The notes beneath the pieces were generated by a model, which saw only the letters and a list, made by a program, of their open reading frames with translations, did no database searches and was not told the DNA's origin. Made by a program: the position numbers and the translations under genes. This document shows, in pieces, positions 25,026-34,112 of a stretch of DNA of 64,000 bases (position 1 is its first letter; each line of letters begins with the position of its first letter). The stretch comes from an uncultured Neomegalonema sp. (lineage in GTDB: Bacteria; Pseudomonadota; Alphaproteobacteria; Rhodobacterales; Rhodobacteraceae): NCBI GenBank assembly GCA_937911325.1, contig CALDSD010000045.1, positions 1-64,000 of the forward strand, written 5' to 3'.

Positions 25026-28000
25026 TGGCGAATGCAACGCTCGATCTCGACTTCGACAAAGCCGCCGCCAAAAGCATCTCGCGCCGGGACAACGCCGCAG
25101 GCTCCCCGACGTCGAAGCAGCCGGGTCGCATCGCGACGAAGACCGCCGCCATCGACCAGAGCCAGACGATCTCCTTCACATGGGAAGGCGACAAGCTCGC
25201 CGCGCATCCGGGAGACACCTTGGCCTCCGCGCTTTTGGCCAATGGCGTGCGCCTGACCAGCCGCAGCTTCAAATATCACCGCCCCCGCGGCGTCATGTCC
25301 GCCGGCGTCGAGGAAGGCGGCGCGATCGTCACTGTCGGCGAAGGCGCGCGCAAGACGCCGAACACCAACGCGGCGACCTGCGAGATGTTCGACGGTCTCG
25401 TCGCTCATGGCCAAAACGCCTGGCCGTCGTTGCGGCACGATATCGGCTCGGTGAACAATTTCGCCAGCCCGTTCTTCGGCGCCGGCTTTTATTACAAGAC
25501 CTTCTTCAGCGTCTCGCCTTTCGGCTCGAAGGGGACGAAACAATGGATGTGGTACGAGACGCTGATCCGGAAGGCCGCCGGGATGGGCCGCATGTCGCGC
25601 GAGCCGGATCCCGACCATTACGAGACGGCGCACGCGTTCTGCGATGTGCTGGTCGTCGGTTCAGGGCCGGCGGGGCTCGAAGCGGCACGGGTCGCAGCGG
25701 AAGCTGGTCTGGACGTCATCCTGGCCGAGCAGGACTTCGCCCTGGGCGGCGGTCTTCTCTCCGAGACACGGTCTATCGAAGGCGCCGCCGCAGCGGGTTG
25801 GCGCAGCGCGAAGCTGGCCGCGCTCACAGCCGCCGGCGTTCGGATCATGGACCGCACCACCGTCTTCGGTCTGTATGACGGCGGCGTCGCTGGTCTTGTT
25901 CAGCGTGTCTCTGACCATATTTCGGCGCCGGACCCCGACAGCATCCGTCAGAGGGTCTGGACGGTTCGCTCCGAGCACACCGTGCTCGCGACGGGCGCGG
26001 TCGAACGAACCATCGCCTTTGGAGACAACGACCGCCCCGGCGTGATGACGGCCGGCGCAGCACGCACGTATCTCAACCGGTTTGGCGTCATGGCAGGCCG
26101 CAAAGTCGTTGTCGCCACGACCAATGACAGCGGCCGCGTCGCCGCCGCCGACTTCGCCGCGGCCGGCGCCGAGGTGACGCTGCTTGACGCGCGTGAAAGC
26201 GTCGGCGCCGCCCCTGACGGCGTCGCGCAGCGCCTTGGCTTTGCGCCTTTGAGATCATTGGGCGGCTTCGGCGTCAAAGGTGTCGAGATCGCCCGCGATA
26301 CAGCCACAGGCTGGCGTCGAGAGGACGAGCTCGACTGTGATCTTCTCGCCGTCTCGGGCGGCTGGTCGCCCGTCGTCAATCTGCTGTCTCATCGCGGTGT
26401 GAAACCGGTTTGGAGCGACGAGCACGCGGCCTTCCTGCCTGGCGAAACGGCGGAACCGATCCATTGCGCCGGCGCGGCGACCGGTCTGATGGATCTGGAT
26501 GCGAGCGCCGCTTCTGGCCGGAACGCGGCCGCGACGATTCTGGGACGGCCGACCGAGCCCCTGGAGGAGGCGCCGACCCATGTTGAAGAGGTTTACGAAG
26601 TCCGCGTTCCCGATCGCAAGCTGAAGAGCTTTGTCGATCCACAACACGACGTGACCACCAAAGACATCCGGCAAGCCCATCAGGAGGGTTATGTCTCGGT
26701 GGAGCATCTCAAGCGCTACACGACGCTGGGCATGGCCAACGATCAGGGCCGCAACGGCAACGTGATCGGTTTGGCGCTGATGGCCGAAGCCCGCGGGATC
26801 GACATTCCCGACGTCGGCACCACGACCTTCCGCCCGCCGTTCACCCCGGTCTCGATCGGCGCCCTGGCAGGGCAGGCGCGCGGCGCGCATTTTCGGCCTC
26901 TGCGCCGCTCCCCGATGGACGCTTGGAACCTCGGCGAAGGCGCGACGATGACCGACGCCGGCCTCTGGCGGCGCCCATGGTTCTATCCGCAGAAAACCGA
27001 GGACGGCGTCGAAGACATCGACGCGGCGTACATCCGCGAAGCGACGGTCGTGCGGGAGACGGTTGGGCTGTGCGACGTGACCTCGCTCGGCAAGATCGCC
27101 GTTCAGGGCCCCGACGCAGCCGAGTTTCTCAACCGCGTCTACACAAACGGCTTCGCCAAACTGGCCGTCGGCCGCGCGCGCTACGGCGTGATGCTGCGCG
27201 AAGACGGCCTCGCCATGGACGACGGCACGGTCTGGCGCATGGCCGAACACGACTACTTCATGACCACGACCACCGCCGGCGCCGGGCAGGTGATGAGTTG
27301 GCTGGAGCTGCTGCTGGAGACACGCTGGCAAGACCTTCGCGTCGCCGTGACTTCGGTCTCCGAACGCTGGGCTGGCATGGCCGTCGCCGGACCCCACGCG
27401 CGCAACGTCTTGAAGTCCGTCGTCACGGATATCGATTTCGAGGACGAGAGCTTTCCATTCATGGGCGTTCGCGAAGGCACGTTGGGCGGCGCGTTGTGTC
27501 GGGTCGCGCGGATCAGCTTCTCCGGCGAATTCGCTTACGAGATCTATGTTGAGAGCGACCACGGCGCGGCGATGGCGGCGGCGTTGTGGGATGCGGCGAA
27601 ACCCTTGGGCGGCGTGCTTTACGGCACCGAAGCCCTCGGCGCGCTTCGCATCGAGAAAGGCCACGTCACCCATTCCGAGATCGATGGCCGCACCACCATC
27701 GAGGATATCGGCCTTGGCAAGATGGCGTCGACAAAGAAATCCTATGTCGGTTCCGCCCTGAAGGACCGTGCAACGCTCCGCGACGTGAACCGACCGCAGC
27801 TGGTTGGATTGAAGCCGACCGACACCGACGACGTCTTCAAAGCCGGGGCGATCCTGCGCCGCGAAGGCAACATGCGAGGACACGGGCTCGGATGGGTCAG
27901 TTCAGTGACGCATTCTCCAGCTCTCGGCCACTGGATCGGGTTGGGTCTGCTCGAGGGCGGCGTCGAACGTTGGGAAGGGCGCACGATCGTCGCGGACGAC

Positions 28001-28744
28001 CCGGCGCGCGGCAAGCTCACGAAAGTGACCGTCATCTCGCCGCATATGTTCGACCTCGAAGGCGCCCGGCTGAAGCCGGAGATGGACCCGCCGACAGGCG
28101 TCGAGCTGCCCGCAGCGCCGCTGGCCCTGCCGCAAAGGTCCGCGCTTGGCACGCTTTGGCCGGTTCAGGATATGCCAGCCGTTCGTGGCCGCGCTGAGCT
28201 CGACGACGTGGAAGACCCCAATCCTCAAACTGGGGATGCGGCGGCCTGGGTGGTGGAGTGCGCGCCAAAACCGCTCTGGCAGGCCACGGCGTGGCCGGAC
28301 CGCAAGAGCGTTGTTGAAGACGCGTTGCTCGAAGCCGCAGGAGCTGACGCCGCCCCAAAACCGGGGCGTCTCGCCATCGGCGAGGACGACATCAAGATTC
28401 TGCGCGTCGCGCCCCTGGTTTGGTGGGTCGAGGGGCTGGCGGAAGACGATCAGTACGCTGTGTCTCAGCTCTCCGCCGAGGACGGCAGCTCGCTTGAGCT
28501 CAGCCATGGCTTCACAAAGCTGCTGATTGGCGGCTCGCGCGCGGCCGAGCTGCTGAACCGGTTCCTACCGCTCGATTTGCGGGACGAGCGGTTTCCGGTC
28601 GGCTCCGTGGCGACTTCGGGCATGCATCACGCGCCGGTGACCCTCGCCCGCGAGACCGCGACGAGCTATGCGCTCTGGCTCCCGCGGTCTTACGCGAAGT
28701 CGCTGTGGGAGATGCTGGTCGACGCTGCGCGCCGCATGGGGTAG
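25025..28744 (+). CDS. soxA: Sarcosine oxidase alpha subunit fused to gamma subunit (SoxA-SoxG)
   Basis: 1239 residues, about 200-250 longer than ordinary SoxA. In order: a ~45-residue N-terminal extension; a SoxA N-terminal domain (GDTLASALLANGV...SFKYHRPRG); an FAD/NAD domain (VLVVGSGPAGLEAARVAAEAG near 210); and a GcvT-like folate-binding domain from ~640 (MDAWNLGEGATM, TSLGKIAVQGPDAAEFLNRVYTN, VAGPHARNVLKSV, GALRIEKGHVTHSEIDGRTT). From ~1050 to the end the sequence is SoxG-like: LNRFLPLDLRDERFPVGSVATSGMHH and a final RSYAKSLWEMLVDAARRMG. There is no separate soxG downstream; glutaminase follows at once. Domain calls are firm; the fusion should be checked for a sequencing join. Confidence 0.88.
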   Translation: MANATLDLDFDKAAAKSISRRDNAAGSPTSKQPGRIATKTAAIDQSQTISFTWEGDKLAAHPGDTLASALLANGVRLTSRSFKYHRPRGVMSAGVEEGGAIVTVGEGARKTPNTNAATCEMFDGLVAHGQNAWPSLRHDIGSVNNFASPFFGAGFYYKTFFSVSPFGSKGTKQWMWYETLIRKAAGMGRMSREPDPDHYETAHAFCDVLVVGSGPAGLEAARVAAEAGLDVILAEQDFALGGGLLSETRSIEGAAAAGWRSAKLAALTAAGVRIMDRTTVFGLYDGGVAGLVQRVSDHISAPDPDSIRQRVWTVRSEHTVLATGAVERTIAFGDNDRPGVMTAGAARTYLNRFGVMAGRKVVVATTNDSGRVAAADFAAAGAEVTLLDARESVGAAPDGVAQRLGFAPLRSLGGFGVKGVEIARDTATGWRREDELDCDLLAVSGGWSPVVNLLSHRGVKPVWSDEHAAFLPGETAEPIHCAGAATGLMDLDASAASGRNAAATILGRPTEPLEEAPTHVEEVYEVRVPDRKLKSFVDPQHDVTTKDIRQAHQEGYVSVEHLKRYTTLGMANDQGRNGNVIGLALMAEARGIDIPDVGTTTFRPPFTPVSIGALAGQARGAHFRPLRRSPMDAWNLGEGATMTDAGLWRRPWFYPQKTEDGVEDIDAAYIREATVVRETVGLCDVTSLGKIAVQGPDAAEFLNRVYTNGFAKLAVGRARYGVMLREDGLAMDDGTVWRMAEHDYFMTTTTAGAGQVMSWLELLLETRWQDLRVAVTSVSERWAGMAVAGPHARNVLKSVVTDIDFEDESFPFMGVREGTLGGALCRVARISFSGEFAYEIYVESDHGAAMAAALWDAAKPLGGVLYGTEALGALRIEKGHVTHSEIDGRTTIEDIGLGKMASTKKSYVGSALKDRATLRDVNRPQLVGLKPTDTDDVFKAGAILRREGNMRGHGLGWVSSVTHSPALGHWIGLGLLEGGVERWEGRTIVADDPARGKLTKVTVISPHMFDLEGARLKPEMDPPTGVELPAAPLALPQRSALGTLWPVQDMPAVRGRAELDDVEDPNPQTGDAAAWVVECAPKPLWQATAWPDRKSVVEDALLEAAGADAAPKPGRLAIGEDDIKILRVAPLVWWVEGLAEDDQYAVSQLSAEDGSSLELSHGFTKLLIGGSRAAELLNRFLPLDLRDERFPVGSVATSGMHHAPVTLARETATSYALWLPRSYAKSLWEMLVDAARRMG

Positions 28745-28781
28745 GACGCTTAGGTGATTGGCGGCGCCGAAAGGGCCGGAA

Positions 28782-29720
28782 ATGAGCGCGACATCCGATC
28801 TGGCGGCGGCGATCGATGCGATCGCCGACAGAATGGCGTCGACCACTGACCGTGGTCGCCCCGCCGACTACATTCCCGAGCTCGCAAAGGTTGATCCGAA
28901 CCAATTCGGGATCGCTGTCATTCTCGCCGATGGCAAGGTGATTTGCGCCGGGGACGCGGATACGCCTTTCTCGATCCAGAGCATCTCGAAAGTCTTCACG
29001 CTGAGCCTCGCGCTTGGGAAAGTTGGCGACTACCTCTGGAGCCGCGTCGGGCAGGAACCCTCTGGCGATCCTTTCAACTCGATCGTGCAACTCGAGGCCG
29101 ATCAAGGCGTTCCTCGAAACCCGCTGATCAACGCCGGCGCGATAGTGGTCACCGACGTGTTGCTCGAGGGATGCGAGCCGCGCGAGACGATCGGCGGCAT
29201 CCTACGGTTCCTGCGCGGCGTGGCGGAGGACGACGCGATCACCGTAGATCCCGATGTCGCCTGTTCCGAGCAGGAGACCGGCTATCGCAACGCGGCGATG
29301 GCCAACTTCATGAAAGCGTCCGGCAATCTCGTCCACGCGCCGGAAAAGACCCTGGGTGTCTACTTCCATCAATGCGCTGTGGCGATGACCTGCCGGCAGC
29401 TTGCGATGGCCGGGCGGTTTCTGGCTTTCGACGGGCGTCTCTGCCCGGATGGCGCGCGGATCATCCCCGCATCGAGAGCCCGGCGCCTGGGAGCGCTGAT
29501 GCTGACCTGCGGGCACTACGACGGGTCCGGCGCCTTCGCCTATCGCGTCGGCTTACCTGGCAAGAGCGGGGTCGGCGGCGGGATCCTTGCCGTCGCGCCA
29601 GGCGTGGCGTCGATCGCGGTTTGGTCGCCAGGGCTCAATACGATCGGCAACTCGAAGCTGGGCACCGAAGCTTTGCACGATCTGACCGAAGCGACGGGCT
29701 GGTCGATCTTCGGCGCATGA
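28782..29720 (+). CDS. glsA: Glutaminase
   Basis: 312 residues from ATG at 28782 (GGCCGGA upstream; a TTG 24 bases earlier is less likely). Glutaminase_A features: [17 protein letters not shown] with the catalytic Ser-x-x-Lys near residue 66-69, [16 protein letters not shown]-type region [22 protein letters not shown], and [16 protein letters not shown]. It hydrolyses glutamine to glutamate and ammonia in the cytosol. It follows soxA by 37 bp, so it probably belongs to the sarcosine operon and links methylamine-type nitrogen use to glutamate. Confidence 0.92.
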   Translation: MSATSDLAAAIDAIADRMASTTDRGRPADYIPELAKVDPNQFGIAVILADGKVICAGDADTPFSIQSISKVFTLSLALGKVGDYLWSRVGQEPSGDPFNSIVQLEADQGVPRNPLINAGAIVVTDVLLEGCEPRETIGGILRFLRGVAEDDAITVDPDVACSEQETGYRNAAMANFMKASGNLVHAPEKTLGVYFHQCAVAMTCRQLAMAGRFLAFDGRLCPDGARIIPASRARRLGALMLTCGHYDGSGAFAYRVGLPGKSGVGGGILAVAPGVASIAVWSPGLNTIGNSKLGTEALHDLTEATGWSIFGA

Positions 29721-29738
29721 CGCGTCCACCGCCACAGA

Positions 29739-29750
29739 CCTGAGCTCAGG
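29739..29750. repeat. Perfect 12-bp palindrome
   Basis: CCTGAGCTCAGG, 18 bp after the glutaminase stop, in a 257-base gap that otherwise shows no gene, only GC-rich sequence. Function unknown; too tight for a hairpin terminator. Confidence 0.5.
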
Positions 29751-29977
29751 AGGCTGACGCAGCGCCAGCCCTGATCTTAGACCGGGTGGCGGCGACGTTC
29801 GGCTTATCGTGCGTTGCGCGCGCCGCCGCAGTCAGGCTCTTTTCGGTCGGGCGGCGCCCATGATCGACAGGCACGCCGCCCTGCTGGCGCGTCCGGAGCC
29901 GTTGGGAAAGTGAAAACAAGGCTGACATGGGCCTCTGGGCGGGTTTAGGCTCGCGCGTCTACAAATTCGAGGCCAGC

Positions 29978-30952
29978 ATGTCCGACGATCCGCACCGCAA
30001 AGAGCCTTCGTTTCTTTCTGATGATCCGAAGGCTTCGGCGCGCGACATGCCGATGTGGGCGGGCGCATTGTCATTTTGCCGTCGTCCGTACGCACGGACG
30101 CTCGAGGGCGTCGATCTGGCCATTGTCGGAGTTCCTTACGACTGGTCGACCACGGGGCGTCCTGGCGCACGCTTCGGGCCGCGCGCGATCCGAGAGGCGT
30201 CCACCAATCTTGCTTGGGAGCGCGCCTGGCCCTCTCCCACAGATCCCTTTCAGCAGCTCTGTGTCGTCGACTGGGGCGACATCGCGTTCGATCATGGCAA
30301 GCACGCGGAGGTCCCAGAGGAGATCGAAGCAGCGCTGAAGTCGGTGATGGAGGCGGGCGCCGGCGTTCTGATGCTCGGCGGCGACCATTTCTGCACCTAC
30401 CCGGCGCTTAAAGCGACGGCGGCCAAACACGGCGCGCCGCTGTCGCTCATCCAATTCGACGCGCATTCCGACACGTGGCCGGACAGCAACTGGGGCGAGG
30501 GGCGGCGCATCGATCACGGCACCATGTTCTATCACGCTGCGAAAGAAGGTTTGATCGATCCAGCCACATCGATTCAGGTGGGTTTGCGAACCACCAATGA
30601 CGACCCGATGGGTTTTCACATCCTCGACGGCAACGAGGTGCAGCGGACGAGCCCGGAGGAAGCCGCAAAGCGCATCCGTGCGGTCGTCGGCGACCGCCCG
30701 ACTTACCTGACATTCGATATCGACGGCCTCGATCCCGCCTTCGCCCCCGGAACCGGCACCCCGGTCTGTGGTGGCATGTCGACATGGTGGGCGAAAGAGG
30801 CGATCCGCGCGCTGAAGGGGGTGAACCTTGCCGGAATGGACGTCGTCGAAGTCGCACCCGCCTATGATGTTGGGCAGATCACGGCATTGGCCGGCGCCAC
30901 GCTCGCGCTCGAAATGATCTGTCTCTACGCCGCCGCTCGCAAAGCCGACTGA
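29978..30952 (+). CDS. speB: Agmatinase/ureohydrolase family protein
   Basis: 324 residues from ATG at 29978 (GAGG six bases upstream). Arginase-fold manganese motifs are complete: GGDHFCTYP, DAHSDTW and DIDGLDPAFAPGTGTPVCGG. The family hydrolyses a guanidino group to urea: agmatine to putrescine, or guanidinobutyrate and similar. The next gene, 8 bp downstream, is a gamma-glutamylputrescine-synthetase-type ligase, which favours agmatinase producing putrescine. Exact substrate remains inferred. Confidence 0.87.
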   Translation: MSDDPHRKEPSFLSDDPKASARDMPMWAGALSFCRRPYARTLEGVDLAIVGVPYDWSTTGRPGARFGPRAIREASTNLAWERAWPSPTDPFQQLCVVDWGDIAFDHGKHAEVPEEIEAALKSVMEAGAGVLMLGGDHFCTYPALKATAAKHGAPLSLIQFDAHSDTWPDSNWGEGRRIDHGTMFYHAAKEGLIDPATSIQVGLRTTNDDPMGFHILDGNEVQRTSPEEAAKRIRAVVGDRPTYLTFDIDGLDPAFAPGTGTPVCGGMSTWWAKEAIRALKGVNLAGMDVVEVAPAYDVGQITALAGATLALEMICLYAAARKAD

Positions 30953-30960
30953 GACACCTG

Positions 30961-32370
30961 ATGCCAAGCTCGCCCGATCCAACCCAACGCCTCGCCGCAG
31001 CCGCCGATCAGTTGCGGCAAGCGCATCCGGACATCGTCGACGTCGAGGTCGTCGTGACCGACTTCAACGGCGTTTCGCGCGGCAAGCTGCTGCCGATAGA
31101 CGCCCTGGACAAACTCGCGAAAGGCGGCGCGAAGATGCCAGTTTCGACATTGGCGCTCGATATCTTTGGATTGGACCTCGAAGGCGCCGGCATCGCGATC
31201 GAGATTGGGGACCCCGACGGCGCATTGGTCCCAGCGGCACAGACGCTCTCGCCGATGGCCTGGACCTTCGGCGACGCCCGCCCCTCTGCGCAAGTGCTGG
31301 CGTCCCTGACCGAGATCGACGGCCAAACGCAGGCGGCGATCGCGCCGCGCGCGGTCCTACAGCAGATCGAGGCGCGCGCCGCCCAGAACGGGCTGACGCC
31401 CGTCGCAGCGGTGGAGATCGAGTTCTACTTGATCGACGCAGAACGCGATGCGCGCGGGCGTCCGCAACCGCCGTGTCCGCCTGGCGGCGGCGATCGCCTC
31501 CATAATAACCAGATCTATGACATGACGGTGTTGCGCGCGTTTCAGCCGATCATGGCGGAGATCACCGACGCCGCCCGCCTCGCAGGCGCGCCTGCGGACG
31601 CATTGATCTGCGAATTCGGACCCGGCCAATTCGAGATGAACCTGCACCACACCCAGGGCGTCGTCGCCGCGGCCGACCACGCGGTGCTGCTTCGGCGCGC
31701 GATCCGCGGGGTCGCTCGCAAGCACGGATATGACGTGACCTTTATGGCCAAACCCTACGGCGATCAGTCCGGCTCCGGCATGCACATCCACTTGAGCCTT
31801 CTTGATAGCAGCGGCGCGAACATCTTCTCTGGGCCTGACGACCAACCCAACCAGGCGATGCGAAACGCGCTGGGAGGCCTGAAAGACAGCATGGGCGACA
31901 CCACGCTCGCATATGCCCCGCACGCCAACAGCTATCGGCGCTTCATGCCTGGATCCTATGCGCCGCTCTGCGCCGCGTGGGGCATCGACAATCGCGGCAC
32001 GGCGCTGCGCTGCCCGGGCACACAAGGGGCGGGCGCACGGATTGAGCACCGGGTCTCTGGCGCGGACGCCAACCCCTATCTGGTGCTGGCCGCGGTGCTG
32101 GGCGGCGCGCTCGAGGGAATAGAAAACGAAACGCCCTGCGGAGACCCGATCGTCGGCGAAGCGGTTGCGGACGCAGGCGCCTTGAACGCGCCGCCGCTGC
32201 CAAACACCTGGGACGCCGCGGTGGACGCGTGGGCCGGCTCCGAGTTCGTTGGGCGCATCTTTGGAAGCGAGTTTCAACGCCTGTTCGCCGCGCAGAAACG
32301 CCAAGAACAACAGACGCTGCTCGCCCGTGTTTCAGATGCGGAGTACGACGCCTATTTGCGGTCGGTCTAA
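30961..32370 (+). CDS. puuA: Glutamine synthetase family protein, probable gamma-glutamylputrescine synthetase
   Basis: 469 residues. GS-fold landmarks: VEVVVTDFNGVSRGKLLP near 27-44 (a PuuA-like N-terminus), AAVEIEFYLID (metal Glu), CEFGPGQFEMNLHH, FMAKPYGDQSGSGMHIHLSL (KPxxxxxGxGxHxHxS signature) and RIEHRVSGADANPYL. The ATP-dependent reaction would join glutamate to a small amine. Pairing with the ureohydrolase suggests putrescine. It lacks the adenylylation-loop Tyr context of GlnA. Likely the last gene of this transcript. Confidence 0.83.
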   Translation: MPSSPDPTQRLAAAADQLRQAHPDIVDVEVVVTDFNGVSRGKLLPIDALDKLAKGGAKMPVSTLALDIFGLDLEGAGIAIEIGDPDGALVPAAQTLSPMAWTFGDARPSAQVLASLTEIDGQTQAAIAPRAVLQQIEARAAQNGLTPVAAVEIEFYLIDAERDARGRPQPPCPPGGGDRLHNNQIYDMTVLRAFQPIMAEITDAARLAGAPADALICEFGPGQFEMNLHHTQGVVAAADHAVLLRRAIRGVARKHGYDVTFMAKPYGDQSGSGMHIHLSLLDSSGANIFSGPDDQPNQAMRNALGGLKDSMGDTTLAYAPHANSYRRFMPGSYAPLCAAWGIDNRGTALRCPGTQGAGARIEHRVSGADANPYLVLAAVLGGALEGIENETPCGDPIVGEAVADAGALNAPPLPNTWDAAVDAWAGSEFVGRIFGSEFQRLFAAQKRQEQQTLLARVSDAEYDAYLRSV

Positions 32371-32540
32371 CGCCCGACACAAGATGTGCGTCCTTGCTGC
32401 ACCACCTATGAAAAGCTATTAACCATCTCAGGCGTGTCGCTCGGTGGGGAATTGACTGTGAAAGGTCCCGACCTCACGATACATCCGTAGGTTGAGCCAC
32501 CCAGTTGACACGGGTTGCCCTGAAGGCGTTTCGGGGCGGC

Positions 32541-32843
32541 ATGAACTCGATGGAGCACGTAGGGATGCAAGAGCGGGATCGGGACCTTTATCGCCGGATC
32601 GTCCATGGAATGGCGTATCTCAAGAATGGCGGAGAGGTGGTGGACGCGGAAGTGATCGACTCGACAACGAAGACCCTTCCCGTCGAAGTCGTGCGCCGTC
32701 GACCAAGCCACACGCTGGCACACTGGCGGGGGCGCCGCATCGAAGACATGTCGCGTCAAGAATTGATCGACTGCATCGACGATCTCTCGCTGATGGTTCG
32801 AGAGCGCGGCAAGAGCAGCATGGGTTTCTTTTTTCGCCGCTGA
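32541..32843 (+). CDS. Small hypothetical protein
   Basis: About 100 residues if started at ATG 32541; ATG at 32565, with GGAG nine bases upstream, is also good and would give 92. Charged, no signal peptide or membrane segment. It contains AYLKNGGEVVDAEVIDSTTKTLPVEVV and a C-terminal amphipathic helix (RQELIDCIDDLSLMVRERG) ending FFFRR. I do not recognise the family. Converges on the pfkB-like gene. Confidence 0.5.
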   Translation: MNSMEHVGMQERDRDLYRRIVHGMAYLKNGGEVVDAEVIDSTTKTLPVEVVRRRPSHTLAHWRGRRIEDMSRQELIDCIDDLSLMVRERGKSSMGFFFRR

Positions 32844-32852
32844 ACCGGCGAC

Positions 32853-33971
32853 CTAACCCACCTGGATCGGCGACAGATCTGCCTTTCCAAGCGCGTCCTG
32901 AAGTTGTGACGCGCTCATAAGGCCGTCCGTGGTGTTCACATGGGACACGACGCTGGCGGCGTTGAGAGACGCGCTGATCATCGCCTCTTCCGCCGACGAA
33001 CCAACAACCAGCATCGCGGTCAGAGCTGAGCAGTAGGCGTCGCCCGCGCCGGCTGTTCCTGCGACCTCCGCCCGGGCCGGTCCGCAAAAGAAAACGCCGC
33101 CGGCGCCCGAGAGATATGCGCCCGCCGCACCGTCCGTGACCAAACACCACTTGGGCCCGAGACCATGAACCGCCTCAAAGAAATCCGAGAGGCTCAGGTC
33201 GCAACCGCCGCTTCGAAGCCCTCGCCGCATCAACTCGCACTCCGGAGGGACGACACGCCGCCCCTTTCTCTGCTCTGGGGCTCCGCGCGCGATGAGCGCC
33301 GGAGCCAGAGCCGCCGCCTCGACCGCATTGAGCGACAACAGATCAAGTTGACCCATCGCCTCAAGCACATCGCGCGTGCGGCTCGTCAGATGACGAATGC
33401 CGAGATTGGCCGCTGTAAAAGCATTGGTTGCCTTGGCTTTCAGCAGCAAGGGGCCGAAACAGTCCGCGGATCCCGATGACAGAGGCGCCACATAGACAAG
33501 AGCCGCAGCGCCGAACTGCGCCGCCGCGACCTCCTCGGCCGTCAACAGTTCGTTCGCCCCGCGATGCACGAAGATCGCAGCATTGCGGTCGTAGGCGGAG
33601 ATCATCACCGAAACGCCTGTGGCCGCCGTCTCCGACTGAAGCAGAAGCTCGTGCGAAACGGCTTCCCTTGCCAAGTGGGCCCGCACGGCTTCGGCGTTGA
33701 GATCATCGCCAAGCTTGCACATCGCAGCCGCGCGCCACCCCAGGCGGGACAACGACGTGGAAACGTTCGCTCCGCCGCCGCCCACATGGCTTTCGATGCT
33801 CTCTGCGGGAAGTTTGCGTCCTTGCTCGATCTGCAGGACCGGCGCGCCGCCGTCCCGACGAGTGACGCGCTCGATATTGTCTTCCGCGATCACCGTGATT
33901 ACGTCGATCACAGCCGATCCGACGACAGCGGCGCCTCGTGCAGGAGCGGATTGTGTCGCGAATTTCGACAT
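32853..33971 (-). CDS. PfkB family carbohydrate/nucleoside kinase
   Basis: 372 residues from ATG at 33971 (MSKFATQ; a start at 33992 is possible). Ribokinase-fold motifs: VGGGGANVSTSLSRLGWRAAAMCKLGDDLNAEAVRAHL near 60-100 (PfkB signature 1), and AGTAGAGDAYCSALTAML near 310 (signature 2, with the GAGD anion hole and catalytic Asp). It phosphorylates a sugar or nucleoside; substrate not readable. Divergent from glucose-6-phosphate isomerase, hinting at a sugar-related role. Confidence 0.85.
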   Translation of the reverse strand: MSKFATQSAPARGAAVVGSAVIDVITVIAEDNIERVTRRDGGAPVLQIEQGRKLPAESIESHVGGGGANVSTSLSRLGWRAAAMCKLGDDLNAEAVRAHLAREAVSHELLLQSETAATGVSVMISAYDRNAAIFVHRGANELLTAEEVAAAQFGAAALVYVAPLSSGSADCFGPLLLKAKATNAFTAANLGIRHLTSRTRDVLEAMGQLDLLSLNAVEAAALAPALIARGAPEQRKGRRVVPPECELMRRGLRSGGCDLSLSDFFEAVHGLGPKWCLVTDGAAGAYLSGAGGVFFCGPARAEVAGTAGAGDAYCSALTAMLVVGSSAEEAMISASLNAASVVSHVNTTDGLMSASQLQDALGKADLSPIQVG

Positions 33972-34112
33972 GGCGCCATCCTTGCGCTGCATTGGCCCGG
34001 TTTGTAAACAAATGATCGGGCGTTTGTGCGACTGCGAAAAGGGGGTGTCGTAGGTGCGCTAAACGCCGGGACCTTCGGACGCATCCAAGGTCTGAAAGCT
34101 TCGGGGGGGTTC

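Noticed and set aside
26255-27883. A 542-codon minus-strand frame inside soxA
   Set aside because: Fully within a gene with clear FAD and GcvT domains; no recognisable domain in the reverse reading.
29746-29928. Small minus-strand frame of 60 codons in the gap before the ureohydrolase
   Set aside because: No ribosome site, no recognisable feature, and composition resembles random GC-rich sequence.
34004-34015. TTTGT-AA-ACAAA-like dyad between pfkB and pgi as an operator
   Set aside because: Arms of only five bases; too short to separate from chance without comparative data.
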